This document shows positions 62,690 to 64,000 of a DNA stretch of 64,000 nucleotides, piece by piece. The notes under the pieces were generated by a model. The model saw only the letters and a list, made by a program, of their open reading frames with translations, was not told where the DNA came from and searched no databases. The stretch covers positions 462,152-526,151 of the forward strand of contig NZ_OY782853.1 in NCBI RefSeq assembly GCF_963678425.1. The letters run 5' to 3'. Numbering within the stretch: the first letter of the stretch is position 1; each line of letters starts with the position of its first letter. A program made the translations under genes and the position numbers. This stretch comes from an uncultured Bacteroides sp. (lineage in GTDB: Bacteria > Bacteroidota > Bacteroidia > Bacteroidales > Bacteroidaceae).

Positions 62690-63538
62690 ATGAGAAAAAC
62701 TGCTGCATTACTTGCAATCCTGATTGGAATGAGCGGAACTATTTCCGCTCAAAGCGACTCATTACAGGCAAACCGATATATTACTCGTGCCACAACATTA
62801 GGAGTGGGATATACGAATATTCTCGATACATACCTTTCCCCACAGGAATACAAAGGTATAGAGGGCCGGGTTGCCAGAGAAACGATGCGAATGACAAAGC
62901 TCTTTAACGGAAATGTTTCGTTGCAGAATTTCTTTCAGGCAAATCTATCCTATACACATAATAGTCCAGACAACAATAATACCTTTGCCGGACTTGTAAA
63001 CTGGAACTATGGGCTGCACTATCAATTTCATATCAATGATCATTTAAAACTACTTGCCGGAGGATTGGGCGATTTTAACGGTGGTTTTGTTTATAATCTC
63101 CAGAACTCCAATAACCCGGCGTCAGCCAAAGCTTATGCAAATATTGCAGCCTCAGGTATGATTATTTATCGGTTCAAGATCAGAAACTATCAACTGGTAG
63201 CCCGTTATCAGGCTAATCTCCCTGTGGCAGGCGTGTTGTTTTCACCTAACTACGGACAATCTTACTATGAGATATTCACATTGGGAAATAGTGACGGAGT
63301 TGTGAAATTCACAACCCTGAAAAATCAACCCTCTGTACGACAATTATTTTCACTTGATTTCCCTGTTGGTTGTTCTAAATTACGGCTAAATTATTTGTGG
63401 GATATTCAGCAATCTAAAGTCAATCAGTTAAAGACTCATACCTATTCGCACATATTCATGGTTGGTTTTGTAAGGGACTTATACCTTGTAAAAAACAAGA
63501 AAGGGAACCCGCTTCCTGCAAATGTAAGAGCGTATTAG
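62690..63538 (+). CDS. Outer-membrane-type protein, DUF3316-like
   Basis: A 282-residue protein with a signal peptide (MRKTAALLAILIGMSGTISA) and alternating beta-strand segments rich in aromatic residues (NLSYTHNSPDNN, LVNWNYGLHYQFHINDHLKL and SLDFPVGCSKLRLNYLWDIQ), consistent with a small beta-barrel. It resembles DUF3316 proteins. The frame is open to an ATG at 62666; the ATG at 62690 gives the signal peptide. It lies 54 bp after parC. Function unknown. Confidence 0.72.
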   Translation: MRKTAALLAILIGMSGTISAQSDSLQANRYITRATTLGVGYTNILDTYLSPQEYKGIEGRVARETMRMTKLFNGNVSLQNFFQANLSYTHNSPDNNNTFAGLVNWNYGLHYQFHINDHLKLLAGGLGDFNGGFVYNLQNSNNPASAKAYANIAASGMIIYRFKIRNYQLVARYQANLPVAGVLFSPNYGQSYYEIFTLGNSDGVVKFTTLKNQPSVRQLFSLDFPVGCSKLRLNYLWDIQQSKVNQLKTHTYSHIFMVGFVRDLYLVKNKKGNPLPANVRAY

Positions 63539-63565
63539 TTAGAATGTATACAGCAAATTATCGCG

Positions 63566-64000
63566 ATGAAATCTAAAAAACATATCACATACTATACAAT
63601 CTGGAGCATTGCTTTCCTTTTTCTTCCATTGCTCTTCTCTTCGTGTGTGGAGGAAGCTACCTACAATAATACGCCACAAGGTAATTTTGAGGAATTATGG
63701 AAGATTATTGATGAACAGTATTGCTTTCTCGATTACAAAAAGATTGACTGGGATGCTATTCATACCAAATATAAGAAAAAGATCAGTGCGAACATGACAA
63801 ACGATGGGTTGTTTGAGGTATTGGGAGAGATGCTTGCTGAACTAAAAGACGGACATGTTAATCTTTATTCCGCAAATGATGTGGCACGATACTGGAAGTG
63901 GTTTGAAGATTATCCAACAAACTTCAGTGACAGCTTACAGAAGAACTATTTGGGAACAGACTATCGCATTGCCGGAGGCATTAAGTATAAAATACTGGAG
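63566..64000 (+). CDS. S41-family peptidase lipoprotein, partial (runs off the window)
   Basis: The first 145 codons of a longer gene, in the frame starting at the ATG at 63566. A lipoprotein signal peptide ends in LFSSC. The N-terminal segment FEELWKIIDEQYCFLDYKKI and the block AELKDGHVNLYS match tail-specific S41 peptidases (Prc/Tsp-like) of Bacteroidota. The catalytic Ser-Lys part would lie beyond the window edge. It follows the DUF3316 gene by 27 bp, likely as one unit. Confidence 0.8.
   Translation, partial: MKSKKHITYYTIWSIAFLFLPLLFSSCVEEATYNNTPQGNFEELWKIIDEQYCFLDYKKIDWDAIHTKYKKKISANMTNDGLFEVLGEMLAELKDGHVNLYSANDVARYWKWFEDYPTNFSDSLQKNYLGTDYRIAGGIKYKILE

Overview
The window looks like a chromosome segment of a Bacteroidaceae-type member of the Bacteroidota. 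The reasons are two SusC/SusD pairs, lipoproteins with Bacteroides-style lipoboxes, an acpP-fabF-rnc block, eukaryotic-type glycyl-tRNA synthetase, low GC with AT-rich intergenic DNA, and upstream sequences resembling the Bacteroides -33 (TTTG) / -7 (TAnnTTTG) promoter. Species cannot be fixed from the sequence alone.

Layout. 1-1.9 kb (+): a short operon of an ABC ATPase and PdxB. 2.1-50.3 kb (all on the - strand): a very long co-directional block that reads as a peptidoglycan / amino-sugar salvage island. 51.6-64 kb: housekeeping genes (purN, acpP, fabF, rnc, pfkA, a GH3-type enzyme, an FKBP lipoprotein, glyS, a topoisomerase IV A subunit, a DUF3316 protein and the start of an S41 peptidase).

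The island has several transcription units. An 11-gene operon (2113-16631) encodes, in transcription order, a metallophosphoesterase with a PQQ-like propeller, a family 2 glycosyltransferase, a GalT/HIT-like DUF4922 protein, a SpoIID-like protein without signal peptide, an AmpG-like permease, a NamZ-type exo-muramidase (DUF1343), an FAD/Fe-S D-lactate dehydrogenase-like protein, a DUF5009 membrane protein, a BadF-type amino-sugar kinase, MurQ and an SGNH esterase. Next come a second BadF kinase (16895), a secreted Amidase_3 protein, a PD40-type protein, two NAGPA phosphodiester glycosidases, a propeller-like protein, a GHL10 glycosidase with FN3 repeats, a SusCD set with two lipoproteins, a Na+/solute symporter with a second amidase carrying a golvesin-like insertion, a NodB-like deacetylase, and another SusCD pair.

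Inferred pathway: amidases strip peptides from murein; the GHL10 enzyme and NamZ cut the glycan; the SusCD pairs and inner-membrane transporters import the products; kinases phosphorylate MurNAc/GlcNAc; MurQ removes D-lactate; and the dehydrogenase oxidises that D-lactate. The NAGPA enzymes and the phosphoesterase suggest the target may be phosphodiester-decorated (Gram-positive) cell wall. The assignments to families are seen in the sequence; the integrated pathway is inference. No regulator gene was recognised inside the island.

The most striking non-coding signal is a pair of short arrays (1917-1992 and 23946-24021), each with four GTAC-centred near-palindromes spaced exactly 22 bp apart. 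A 25-bp direct repeat (44917-44941 and 50777-50801) brackets the second SusCD pair.
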